From Rana temporaria (taxonomy: Eukaryota; Chordata; Amphibia; Anura; Ranidae): a DNA stretch of 64,000 nt. The stretch lies in assembly GCF_905171775.1 (NCBI RefSeq), contig NC_053489.1, forward strand, positions 389,783,849 to 389,847,848. Reading direction: 5' to 3'. Made by a program: the position numbers and the translations under genes. A model generated the notes under the pieces. The model made no database searches. It worked only from the letters and a program-made list of their open reading frames with translations, and was not told the DNA's origin. Of the stretch, positions 43,413-53,257 are shown piece after piece. The number at the start of each line of letters is the position of its first letter. The first letter of the stretch is position 1.

Positions 43413-44908
43413 GCACAGCACCCAATGACATCATCCCCACTAAACTGCTGAAAGAATGTGCCGATATACTGGCACCAGCTATCATGCAGCTCATAAACCA
43501 ATCATTCAAGGAGGGCATGGTGCCCACCCTGCTGAAACAAGGTACAATAAAACCAATTCTAAAAAAACCTACCCTCGACCCCAAAGATCCAAACAACCGT
43601 AGACCCATAACAGGCCTAAATGTTCTCTCCAAGGTAATGGAGAAAGAAGTTGTACAACAGCTGCAACATCATTTAGACACCCATAAATTACTCGATCCGT
43701 TTCAATCAGGTTTCCGTCCGGGTCACAGAACAGAACCGGCGCTGCTCAAAATATGGGATGACGCTCTAGAGGCTGCAGACGAAGGAGAATCTTGTCTCCT
43801 GGTACTGCTGGACCTAAGCGCGGCTTTTGACACTGTAGACCATGGATTACTACGGGCTAGGCTAGCTGAAGTGGTCGGAGTCGCTGAAGGTGATTTACCC
43901 TGGTTCTCCTCCTTCTTGGAAAACCGATCACAAATAGTGAAACTGGCGTCTTTCACTTCTGAAAAACGCACAGTGTCATGCGGAGTCCCTCAGGGATCCC
44001 CTTTGTCGCCTGTTCTGTTCAATATCTATCTTTGTCCCCTCTTTGAAATCATCAGTAACCAGAAGTTACTTTACCACTCCTATGCAGATGACACACAACT
44101 GTATTTCCGCATCGGCAACAAAAAGGATCATTCTCTTGGACTAGAGAAATGCCTTACTTTGATAGATAACTGGATGACAAACAGTTATCTCAAACTCAAC
44201 GGGTCAAAAACAGAACTTCTCCTGTTTCGCGCCAACCGGAAAAATCACCCCGCGACAACATGGACACCCCCACCCATTCTGGGAAAAATGATCACCCCTA
44301 GCACCAAAGTCAAAAGTCTCTGAGTCATTTTCGACACCAACATGACAATGGATGCACAAATAGGGTCAGTAGTCAGCGGATCGCACCATCTGCTGCGCCT
44401 ACTACGCAGACTCACCCCCTTTATCCCGAAAGAGGACATAGCAGTCGTGGTAGGAACAATCATCAATTCCAGACTGGACTATGCGAATGCCCTCTATCTC
44501 GGACTCCCCAAATACCAAATCACTCGTCTGCAAGTCGTTCAAAATACGGCCGCTCGATTAGTGACCGGCAAAAAACCATGGGAATCAATCTCACCTTCAC
44601 TGAGATCCCTTCATTGGTTGCCAGTAAAAGACAGAATCACTTTCAAGGCACTCTGCCTAATGCATAAGTGTATTCGAGACAACGCTCCCCAATATCTATG
44701 CGAAAAAATAAAAGCCCATAACCCCAATCGCATCCTGCGATCCACTAATCAAAACCTACTCCAGATACCCAAAGCCAGATACAAGTCCAAAGGAGATCGA
44801 AGATTTGCAGTCCAGGGACCTCGGCTGTGGAACGCGCTACCAACCACCATCCGATTGGAGTTGGACCACTTGGCCTTCAGGAGAAAGATTAAAACCCATC
44901 TCTTCTGA
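43413..44908 (+). pseudogene. L2 LINE reverse transcriptase, one in-frame stop
   Basis: The frame is open from the truncated 5' edge to 44908 except for one TGA at 44321-44323; both sides are in the same register. Reverse transcriptase motifs in order: PNDIIPTKLLKECADILAP, RRPITGLNVLSKVMEK, FQSGFRPGHRTE, LLDLSAAFDTVDH (motif A), SCGVPQGSPLSPVLFN and HSYADDTQLYF (catalytic YADD). The end has LQVVQNTAARLVTG, SLHWLPVKDRITFK and FRRKIKTHLF, the typical C-terminus of L2/CR1-superfamily ORF2. It is well preserved but cannot move by itself because it is 5'-truncated. Confidence 0.88.
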
Positions 44909-45002
44909 GGTCAAAGGGTTTTTTACCCAGGGAATGGACACAGCGCCCAGAGGCGATTCAGTTTCCATGTGTTGCGCTATATAAGTTTTTCACTCACTCA
45001 CT
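43413..45002 (+). mobile_element. L2-type LINE, 5'-truncated
   Basis: The element carries the reverse transcriptase and C-terminal part of ORF2 on the plus strand. It ends with GCGCTATATAAGTTTTTCAC and a short (ACTC)n tail. It lies in the Tc1 transposase between GAGGGAG and ATTATCAGTGG, which are adjacent in intact copies of that Tc1, so the edges are well placed. No clear target duplication is seen. The 5' part, including the endonuclease, is absent. Confidence 0.8.
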
Positions 45003-45273
45003 CATTATCAGTGGTCTTGTATGCCTTCCATTTTCTAATTATTGCTCCCACAGTTGATTTCTTCACACCAAGCTGCTTGCCTATTGCAGATTCAGTCTTC
45101 CCAGCCTGGTGCAGGTCTAAAATTTGGTTTCTGGTGTCCTTCCACAGCTCTTTGGTCTTCACCATAGTGGAGTTTGGAGTGACTGTTTGAACTTGTTATT
45201 AGTATAAAAGACACCTGTCCACAACCTCAAATAGGTGCCATTAATACAGGTAATGAGTGGAGGACAGAGGAGC

Positions 45274-45962
45274 TGTCACGTACCTGGTGGCCAATCCCGA
45301 CGTGCAGGAAGCGGCAGCCCTTGCTTCTCTGATCCCGGGACCCCTGATAGAGCAGACAGGGAGTTCGGGAATGCAGAGTCGCACAAGCGCCAGGTGCTGG
45401 GGCTGCGTGAAGCTTCTGTAGTCTCCGGGGGTGCGTCAGGGGAGCTGATGCAGGCTGACGGTTGCAGGCAGAAGGCAGAGGCACAGGAAGCAGGAGCAGC
45501 AGCAGAAGCGGGGGAGGTGTACCATAGTACAGGCAGGAACAAGTCCCAGCAGATAAGTCCACAAACTGGCTGGTGGGTCAGGTGCAGGTACAGCTGGCAA
45601 AGGCAGGGTCAGAGTCCAGGCCGGGTTTAGCAACTGGCGGGCAGCAGGCGGTACAGAGGATGAGGCGGAGGGATGGTCAAACAAGCCGAAGTCAGGGCAG
45701 GCGGAAGGCAGGGGTAAACAGGTTCAAGCCGGGTCTCAGGAACAGGAACAGTGGGGGTAGCAGGTGCAAATGGTCACAGGGAACGCTGTAGACAAAACAG
45801 CAAGAGGCACTGGGGTCAGACCCCTTTTAAGTTCAAATTTGCCGCCAGAACGGCGTCTTCACGAGCCCAGGCGCATTATGGTGCCGCGAATGCGCCTGTG
45901 CGTGCCGATGCTGCGGATGCGCGCGCCTATGCGCCATCTGGTGGACAAGACTGCTCATGACA
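45274..45962. mobile_element. Solo LTR (689 bp)
   Basis: The sequence begins TGTCACG and ends CATGACA, and a perfect 5-bp duplication GGAGC flanks it (45269-45273 and 45963-45967). TG...CA ends, inverted TGTCA/TGACA and a 5-bp duplication are the marks of an LTR, and no internal region is present. A solo LTR forms when the two LTRs of a full element recombine. Frames across it on both strands are GC-driven and not credible. Confidence 0.85.
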
Positions 45963-45974
45963 GGAGCCTCTTTA

Positions 45975-46794
45975 CTGGTTGCCGACCAGCCGCCGTCGTT
46001 TTACGGGCGGCAGGTCGGCTCCCCTGCGCGAGAGCACGTAGTATACCATCGGCTCCCGTGCAGGCCACTTGGGGCGCGCGCACGCCTCGCCCCTGACTCC
46101 CGTGCCCGGCGGGCGCGATCACCGCCGGTCCTGTCAGGGAGAGAAATGCTGATCTTCTGTTCATACAATGTATGAACAGAAGATCAGTCATTTCCCCTAG
46201 TGAGGCCACCCACCCCTAGTGTTAGAACACACCCAGGGAACATACTTAACCCATTCCCCGCCCCCTAGTGTTAACCCCTTCACTGCCAGTGGCATTTTTA
46301 TAGTAATCCAATGCATTTTTATAGCACTGATCGCTATAAAAATGCCAATGGTCCCAAAAATGTGTCAAAAGTGTCCGCCATAATGTCGCAGTACTGAAAA
46401 AAATCGCTGATCGCTGCCATTACTAGTAAAAAAATAATATTAATAAAAATGCCATAAAAATACCCCCTATTTTGTAAACGCTATAACTTTTGCGCAAACC
46501 AGTCAAACGCTTGTTTTATATATTTTTGGGGGATATTTATTATAGCAAAAAGTAAAAAATAATTTTTTTTTTCAAAACTGTCGCTCTATTTTTGTTTATA
46601 GCGCAAAAACTAAAAACCGCAGACGTGATCAAATACCACCAAAAGAAAGCTCTATTTGTGGGGAAAAAAGGACGCCAATTTTGTTTGGGAGCCACATCGC
46701 ACGACTGCGCAATTGTCAGTTAAAGCGACGCAGTCCTGAAATCGCAAAAAGTGCTCTCGTCTTTGACCAGCAATATGGTCTGGGGGTTAAGTGG
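45975..46794. mobile_element. piggyBac-type MITE
   Basis: The right end reads GTCTGGGGGTTAAGTGG followed by TTAA (46795-46798). The left end CTGGTTGCCGACCAGCC follows TTTA, one base from TTAA. A perfect hairpin lies at 46152-46188 (GATCTTCTGTTCATA facing TATGAACAGAAGATC). The right third (AAATACCACCAAAAGAAAGC onward) matches the right end of the large piggyBac element at 24788-24950, so the two share 3' sequence. It has no transposase. Confidence 0.75.
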
Positions 46795-46853
46795 TTAAAG
46801 AAGAAGATACAGGTCTGTGAGAGCCAGAAATCTTGCTTGTTTGTAGGTGACCA

Positions 46854-47498
46854 GGGCCAGATTCAGGTAGAAGTGCGGCGGCGTAACGTATCGTAGATAC
46901 GTTACACCGCCGCAAGTTTTCATCGCAAGTGCCTGATTCACAAAGCACTTGCGATGAAAACTACGCCGGAGGCCTCCGGCGTAAGCCCGCGTAATTCAAA
47001 GGGGCGTGTGCCATTTAAATTAGGCGCGCTCCCGCGCCGGACCTACTGCGCATGCTCCCTTTTGAATTACCTGCCGTGCTTTGCGCGACGTGACGTAATT
47101 TTTTCAAACGGCGACGCGCGTAGCGTAATCCTGTATTCCCGGACGGCTTACGCAAACGACGTTAATTTTTTCATTTTGACGCGGGAACGACGGCCATACT
47201 TTAAACAGCACATACGTGTGCTGTGTAAAGTTAAGGCACCCAAAACGACGACTAACTTTGCGATGGGAAACTAGACTAGCGGCGAAGCAGCGAACGCGAA
47301 AATCCGTCGTGGATCGCCGTAACTCCTAATTTGCATACCCGACGATGGTTTACGACGCAAACGCCCCCCAGCGGCGGCCGCGGTACTGCATCCTAAGATC
47401 CGACAGTGTAAAACAATTACACCTGTCGGATCTTAGGGATAACTATGCGTAACTGATTCTATGATACTCCGTCGTATCTCCTTTGTGAATCTGGGCCC
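46854..47498. mobile_element. Fold-back MITE, GGGCCAGATTC type
   Basis: The ends are GGGCCAGATTCAGGTAG and GTGAATCTGGGCCC. Internal inverted pairs include GCGGCGGCGTAACGTATC facing its inverse at 46872-46915 and CACTTGCGATGAAAACT near 46945 facing AGTTTTCATCGCAAGTG at 46915. It splits the Tc1 5' region between GTAGGTGACC and AAATACTTATT. It is the same family as 17103-17771. Confidence 0.75.
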
Positions 47499-48196
47499 AA
47501 ATACTTATTTTCCACCATAATTTGCAAATAAATTCATTCCAAATCAGACAATGTGATTGTGTGGATTTGTTTCCACATTTTGTCTCTCATAGTTGAGGTA
47601 TACCTGTGATGACAAATACAGGCCTCTCATCTTTTTAAGTGGGAGAACTTGCACAATTGGTGGACTAAATACTTTTTTTTGCTCCACTGTACTTTGAATC
47701 AAGTGCGGTCAGTATATCAATGCCTTGCTCCCAGAGACGTGCGGACACAGAGTGAGGCTCATGCAGGATGCTTATTTCTGAGGAGTAACCAGAAGAGGAG
47801 GGATGTATTCAGCACTATATTGGGGGGAATAGGAGCCGGAATGGGCGTTGTTAATGGAGTGGACATCGATCTCCTTAAGATCAAACTCTCAGCCATAGCT
47901 TCAGACAGCAAGCGGGGCTTTGTTACTTAGAGAGATCAATGACATTCTCGATAACATTCAACAATGTCACATAAATGAAAAAAGAAAAGGGGGGTCATGG
48001 GACTTTACGTCACATAAATACCCAGGCAAAGGTGGCTCAAGATTTTATCCACCATTTTAGGAGGTTGGTAGATAGTGTGGTGATACAGGGCAAAAATATG
48101 TCATGGCATATGTCATGGAAGGGCCGGTACAAGGGGTGGGCGGAAGGGACGGATGCCCTGGACGGGACCATTTACTGGGGGAAGAGGTGGCACAGT

Positions 48197-49524
48197 CAGT
48201 GGTGTAATAACTGGGAGGCGGCTCCCCCATCCTCACCTGTATGAAAAAAGTGAGAGAGAGCGGGCGGGCTCGGTAGTGCCAGCAGCAATGTGACATCGTC
48301 ATGCTGACAGTGCAGGGAGAGCAATGCTGTGCGTCCTAACAGCCCAGGGAGAGTACAACCCCCCCCTTTCACAGACATGGAAGAGGATACATCGGCTCTG
48401 CCTCCTCCCTCACCCTCCCCTCTGTTCCTGTCAGCCCGTGTGCTGCGTCTGAAAAGAATGTGTGGGCGGGAAAAAATTTAAACAAGTAGCCGACAGATAC
48501 AGAAGTCGACTGAACTAGTGTGAGCATCTGGGAACATCCACGTAAGTTATCAGCAGCACTGTCACTGTGTCCAGACTTTGCCCTCTCTCTCTCCCAAATC
48601 TTTTCCTCCCCCTCTTTCCTCTGTTGTCCTCTGGCAGAGTCTTTCATTAACTCTATCCAAAGAGTTTTGTTTTAACCAGCCCATGCTAATAGTTGGCCCC
48701 ATCATGTTCCTTTTAGCCAGGGTTTTTTTTTGGTGCGCACTGGAATCGGATCGCATGGGTGTTCACACCTATGCAATACGATTCCAGCACCATTTCACAG
48801 TTCTCACTGCGATCTGCAAACCGATCGGGGTGTCATTAATTTTTACATTGACACCCGTAACAGTTTGCAAAGGGCAGCGTGAACCGCCGAAAAGCGACAA
48901 GCAATGCAGGAATCCGCACTAGAATTGCGCTGATTCCTGCATCGCATATATGTGAACCAGGGCTCAAGTGGGATCGCACTGATGCACTGCGGTTCAGTTG
49001 CAGTGCTGGGGTATATGCAGTTTTCCTGCATTTAGCTCAATTTTCACTACAGTCCCACAGACTTCTATTAGATTACACATTTTTTTGAAAGCGCACCATA
49101 TGTCCACTTTACGGCATCTTTGGTGTGCTTTCAGAAAACACAGTAAAATTACACAAGCTAATATAAGTCTGTGGGACTGCAGCTAAAAATTGGGATAAAT
49201 CGCAGAAAAACTGCTTATACCCCAGTGCTGCGACAAACTCCAGGACACCAGTGTGAACCCAAAGGCTTCAGAGTGCTGCTTAATGTAAAGGAGTCCAGAG
49301 GGTTTTGTAATGTAAAGGGGTCCAGGAGGTGAGGGGGCTGTGTAATGTAGTCCCCTAATAAGGGGAGTTTGCTTTATTAGCAAAGGTACTGGTAATATGC
49401 ACTGTCACTGATGCATTAGTATAGAGCCCATCGTCTGTAGGCACTGTAGCTTTTCACAGCAGAGGGGGGGGGGCGCAGTTTTTCATCTTTGCCCTGGGCA
49501 CCGGATGACCTTGTCCCGGCACTG
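48197..49524. mobile_element. hAT-like element inside the env remnant
   Basis: The ends CAGTGGTGTAATAACTGG and GTCCCGGCACTG start CAGTG and end CACTG. The flanking octamers GGCACAGT and GGCTCTGG match at 5 of 8. Env-like sequence stops at the left edge and resumes at the right edge, supporting an insertion. It carries a nested Harbinger-like MITE at 48716-48963. The rest has no recognisable coding region. Confidence 0.6.
48716..48963. mobile_element. Fold-back MITE, CCAGGG type
   Basis: The ends GCCAGGGTTTTTTTTTGGTG and GTGAACCAGGGC match the element at 735-994, and TTA (48713-48715) faces TCA (48964-48966) across it. Inverted GCGATC and TGCAGGAATC motifs fill the interior. It has no coding capacity. 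Confidence 0.65.
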
Positions 49525-51077
49525 GGCTCTGGCATACACACAGGGGCAGGCGGAATTATCAACCAACATCAAGCTGATTGTACAATCTCTGTATGAGGGG
49601 CAGTGGCCTTATGAGTTAGCATCACAGCTCAGTAAGATTTTACCCAAGCACACCTCTTGCACTAATCCAAGATGGTGGTCGAATGCCTGGATGGGCTGTA
49701 CTAATTTGGATTATGAGAGATGCTATGCTTGATCCCTCATTTATCCCATATACAGAAGTACAGACTCAGTCTGTGTATTCAGTAGTATCAATGAGCTTGC
49801 TGACTGAGGATTCTGCCTTGTTGCATCTGAGGCTAAATAACCCACATGTGATCAGAGAGAATGGGAGCTGGAGGCAGGTTGATATTTCCCTCTGTCGGAG
49901 GCATGATCATGACGTCCTGTGTATGCCAGGTCAATACACGGTGGTGATTGAGAAGTGTTGGGAAGATGCCTCGGTCTGTGTTCTGGATGGGGAAAGCATT
50001 GCCGGGAAGGGAACACCGGTGTATTAGTTGGGACATGGGTGAGTTTGTTTCTTTGTCCTAAAGGATACTAATGTAACGTTAGTCATGGAACTAGGATGTT
50101 CTGTGAACCTGACACTAGCTAGAGGAGCATGGTGTTCCCTTGGCGGTGTCTCTGAAATCCAGACACAGGAATGGAATTATGTGGTACTGCATATTGCCAA
50201 TCTGTCTGTGGATATCAAACATAACCGCCCTGCTACTCTGAGATCCCTGAACCTTGGTATGGGAAGGAAGATACAGGAATGGTTAACAGATTGGGATGGA
50301 GATGAAAGCCTTTATGAGAACGCTGCAGCAAGAGAGAATGCTACTATCCTCAACCACCACGATCAGAATGAAATAAAGGAGACTAGAAAATGATGCGGGA
50401 GGAACTTGGTGGGAGATAGTATTTGGACATTCCAGTAAGGCCAACAGTATTTTGAATTTGATACATCCCATTGTAATATTACTCATTATTGCTGCAGCAT
50501 TGTCATTGGTTCAAGTTGGTATGTGTTGTTGGACTCAACGTTTATATATGAAAGTCTTGCATTTATCCATGCAAGTTGAGGGACGAATCGGTGGTGAGGT
50601 CTCTTCATACAGGTTAGAGGCTTTGTTGCCAATTCAGAACACTGAAATACCGCCGACATGCCATAATTGCGGTAGGGAAGGCCATTGTGAACGAACCTGC
50701 ATAATCCCGACCCGTATTTACAGTGAAGAGTTATAGGAGGTTGGGAGCGGGATACATAATTTGATGGGTCATATGTATATATGTAGATATTATGGTAATG
50801 GGTTGATTTATGTCATGGTGTAGTGTGATAAAGGTGTATTTTAGGCTAGTAAGATGGGCAAGAAAGGCTCTCCTCGGGAATCTGTATCTGAAAGCTGGTT
50901 AATATGCTGCTCTGAGTGTTCTGGTAAATGGTGAGTGAATGGACACCCCTTGCCTGTACTGCACCCCTTCATGAAGATGTCAGAAAGAAGAAGATACAGA
51001 ATGGTGACATGGAAGCCGTCACGGAATAATGATGTTGGTGTGTCACCCAGTAGCAAAGCGGCACATGTTGGGAAGCA

Positions 51078-51345
51078 CAGCACGTTAAAACCATTATGGA
51101 CTGTTCTATAGGAGCTGGTTCTGAAGCCTATGTTAAGAGGCGCAACACGATAAAACCATTATGAACTGTTCCAAAGAGCTGTTTCTGAAGCACATGTTGG
51201 AAGACAGTTAAGGACTGTTCCAGAGGTACTGGTTCTGAAACACATGTTGGAAGTCAGTTATGGACTGTTCCATAGGAGCTGTTTCTGAGGCGCATGTTGA
51301 AGAACGCAACACATTAAAACAGTTAAGGACTGTTCGGACCATATG
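51078..51345 (+). repeat. Tandem repeats in the LTR, about 50-60 bp unit
   Basis: Four to five imperfect units share GTTA(T/A)GGACTGTTCC, GAGCTG-TTCTGA and GCACATGTTG-AAG. Their position upstream of the putative core promoter suggests U3 enhancer-like repeats. That function is inferred. Confidence 0.7.
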
Positions 51346-51549
51346 GACTGTTCGATGGGAGCCATGCCTGAAGAAGGATGTTTTGCGCCTTTTAGGCGTA
51401 AATCTGCATATGTTGCAAGGAATATATAATTTCTGAGTTTTGAACAGCCCCTCTCAGGAATATAATCTGTTAGACCCGACTCCGCAATGTCTACGAAATT
51501 CTTTGATTTAGCCCTTGGCAGACAAAAGGGAAGTGCTACTGTCAACATA

Positions 51550-52076
51550 CCGTGTTTCCCCGAAAATAAGACCGGGTCTTATATTAATTTTGGCTACAAA
51601 AATCACACTAGGGCTTATTTTCAGGGGATGTCTTATTTATTTACGGTATGTACAATAATCTACATTTATTCAAATACAGTCATGTCATCATGACGATCTT
51701 AGAGTGGTTGTAACCCCAAAAAGAAAAAAATATATCCTGATCCTTTAAAGCATGATAGCCAGCACAGTAACCTGCTGTAGCTCTTCTTCTCCACTCTGAG
51801 CACTGCAGAGGAAGGGACCGCTGACGTTGGAGAGGAGAAGATCTCCAGCCGGTCACGTGAGCGTCCAGCGGCACTGTAAGTAAGGTATTTTCCAAAACAA
51901 AGTTACAAAAAGGAGACACATTGCACATTATATAATCTTTTTACAAAACGGATTACATGTTTTTACGACGACTTTAACTAGGGTTTATTTTCGGGGTAGG
52001 GCTTATATTGCAGCCATCTCCAAAAATAACGCTAGGTCTTATTTTCGGGGTAGGGCTTATTTTCGGGGAAACAGGG
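51550..52076. mobile_element. MITE with CCCCGAAAATAAG ends and TA duplication
   Basis: The left end CCGTGTTTCCCCGAAAATAA is inverted at the right (TTATTTTCGGGGAAACAGGG). TA lies at both edges (51548-51549 and 52077-52078). GGGCTTATTTTCGGGG-type motifs are repeated near both ends. The TA duplication suggests a Tc1/mariner relationship, without proof. It has no coding capacity. Confidence 0.75.
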
Positions 52077-52580
52077 TAGTTGCAATGATCAAGGGACCAG
52101 CAATCTATTGGAGATTATATGGGCAATATCGCCCCCGGAGGCTAGGTATGGCAGGACAATCAGGAACAAGGATGTGAATCGTGGAAGTGCAACGATTGGT
52201 CGAACGGCAGATGGGCGGGCAATGGGAGGGTGTTTGGATGAGGTCCTTTAAAAACAGGACCTCTGTAAATGAGAGACCCTCTTTTACATCTGAGCACAGC
52301 CAGTGTGGGTTACCGAGAGGCGTGTTAAGTATCTTTCATTATTATTAACAGTATTGTCATAGGCTTTATAGATATCTGTTGTTAGAATGTGATATTCCTA
52401 CTTTGAAGGAAATAAATATAACCTGTGTACCTAGCAAAGGTGTCTGTCTTCATAGCTAGCGTTATATAGCCTTAAGCCTAGTACACTCTGGTCATATTTT
52501 CTGATAGGTTAGATTAACAACAAGGGATCACACATTAATACATTTATGCGATAGCTATATATATTATAGGTTGCAATAGA

Positions 52581-52583
<3 letters not shown>

Positions 52584-52629
<46 letters not shown>

Positions 52630-52650
52630 CATACATACATATATTATATC
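52584..52650. repeat. (TA)n microsatellite
   Basis: A TA tract of about 40 bases followed by ACACATACATACATACATAT, between the LTR-like region and the Harbinger fragment. Confidence 0.95.
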
Positions 52651-52654
52651 GCAT

Positions 52655-53052
52655 TTATCAAGGAGAAACTGGAACCAACAACAGCAAGAAGCCAGGCAGT
52701 TATTGGCATGGTCAAATTGCTGGCCACATTATACATTTTGGGCCATGGCAGCTTCCAAACCACCTCTGGCCTTATATTGGAAATCAGCCAATCCACTGTG
52801 TCCAGGGTGTTTATGCAGGTCATTAATGCCATTCTTGACCTTGTGCCCCAATTTATACACTGGCCACAAACTGAAGATGAGTGGACTGATGTGAAGGTGG
52901 CTTTCTACCAGCGTGGACAATTTCCACAGATCCTGGGGGCCATTGATTGTACCCATGTTGCAATCAGGCCCCCCAGGAGATGTGAAGTGGACTATAGGAA
53001 CCGTACGCAGTACCACTCTCTGAATGTCCAAGTAGTGTGTGACGCTAGATAG
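52655..53052 (+). pseudogene. Harbinger (HARBI1-like) transposase fragment
   Basis: The plus-strand frame at 52708-53052 encodes 114 residues with ISQSTVSRVFMQVINAILDL (helix-turn-helix-like), FPQILGAIDCTHVAI (first catalytic aspartate in the G-IDCTH motif) and YRNRTQYHSLNVQVVCD (second aspartate). These are signature blocks of PIF/Harbinger DDE transposases. Coding sequence stops just after VVCDAR at 53050, so the glutamate motif and C-terminus are missing. No inverted repeats flank it. Confidence 0.85.
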
Positions 53053-53257
53053 TGGATAAGGAGTGTGTGGACAGGTTTTCCAGGGTCATGTCATGATACT
53101 TTTATTCTGCGTCAGACTGCTCTATATCAAAAATTTGAGAGTAGCCAAATGCCCTCAGGATGGCTCCTTGGTAATGTATTATATTAAAACATACAGAAAA
53201 ATTCCTTGCAGTCCAAATGTGAGCAGCTGACACTACCAGTGAACAAATGGTAAATAC
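53053..53257. other. Unassigned AT-rich spacer
   Basis: No coding region or repeat structure is visible between the Harbinger fragment and the large inverted repeat. Confidence 0.35.

Larger units (their letters stand above)
42958..45175 (-). pseudogene. Tc1 transposase, split by an L2 LINE and truncated
   Basis: The ATG at 45173-45175 opens the N-terminal DNA-binding region (MVKTKELWKDTRNQILDL, then GKQLGVKKSTVGAIIRKWK). The LINE interrupts it at about 45003. Beyond the LINE the frame resumes with SPRGVKMITRTVSKNPRTT, VNDLQRAGINATMATISNTL and the first catalytic block ENVIWSDETKVEPFG, and reaches TVKHG near 43010. The second aspartate and the glutamate are lost at 42953. It is inactive. Confidence 0.85.
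42954..47689 (-). mobile_element. Tc1 transposon, minus strand, broken by four insertions
   Basis: The 5' end on the minus strand is at 47689, next to TA at 47690-47691 (CAGTGGAGCAAAAAAAAGTA). The element's own parts are 47499-47689, 46799-46853, 45963-45974, 45003-45273 and 42954-43412. Insertions are a fold-back MITE, a piggyBac MITE, a solo LTR and an L2 LINE. I could join the parts because the family is familiar (blocks such as GCAAGATTTCTGGCTCTCAC). The 3' third is missing at the junction with the LTR element. Confidence 0.8.
47692..50736 (+). pseudogene. Endogenous retrovirus env remnant, interrupted
   Basis: Three env-like segments remain. At 47700-47930 a basic RR site precedes a Gly-rich hydrophobic stretch (VFSTILGGIGAGMG) that looks like a fusion peptide. 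At 49550-50393 is a Cys-rich ectodomain with several CxxC-like and N-x-S/T sites. At 50400-50736 lie a Trp-rich membrane-proximal part, a membrane span of about 20 residues (PIVILLIIAAALSLVQVG) and a tail with a CCHC zinc knuckle (CHNCGREGHCERTC). Stops near 49730 and 50026, frame changes and a hAT-like insertion (48197-49524) break it. The surface-subunit part is missing upstream. It cannot make an envelope protein. Confidence 0.65.
50737..52535 (+). repeat. Probable 3' LTR of the endogenous retrovirus
   Basis: Just after the env stop lies a purine-rich tract (AGGAGGTTGGGAGCGGGA, about 50733-50750), a likely polypurine tract. Downstream are short tandem repeats (51078-51345) resembling U3 enhancer repeats. 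A promoter-to-R-like segment follows (TTTAAAAACAGGACC near 52250), then the polyadenylation signal AATAAATA at 52411. Exact borders cannot be set because the 5' LTR is outside the window and a MITE (51550-52076) interrupts it. Confidence 0.5.

Noticed and set aside
45227..46209. Several Ala/Arg/Gly-rich frames on both strands
   Set aside because: They fall in a solo LTR and a GC-rich MITE and differ between strands without any recognisable domain.
48562..48922. Frames inside the hAT-like element interrupting env as part of the envelope gene
   Set aside because: Env-like sequence stops at 48196 and resumes at 49525; the intervening frames have no envelope features.
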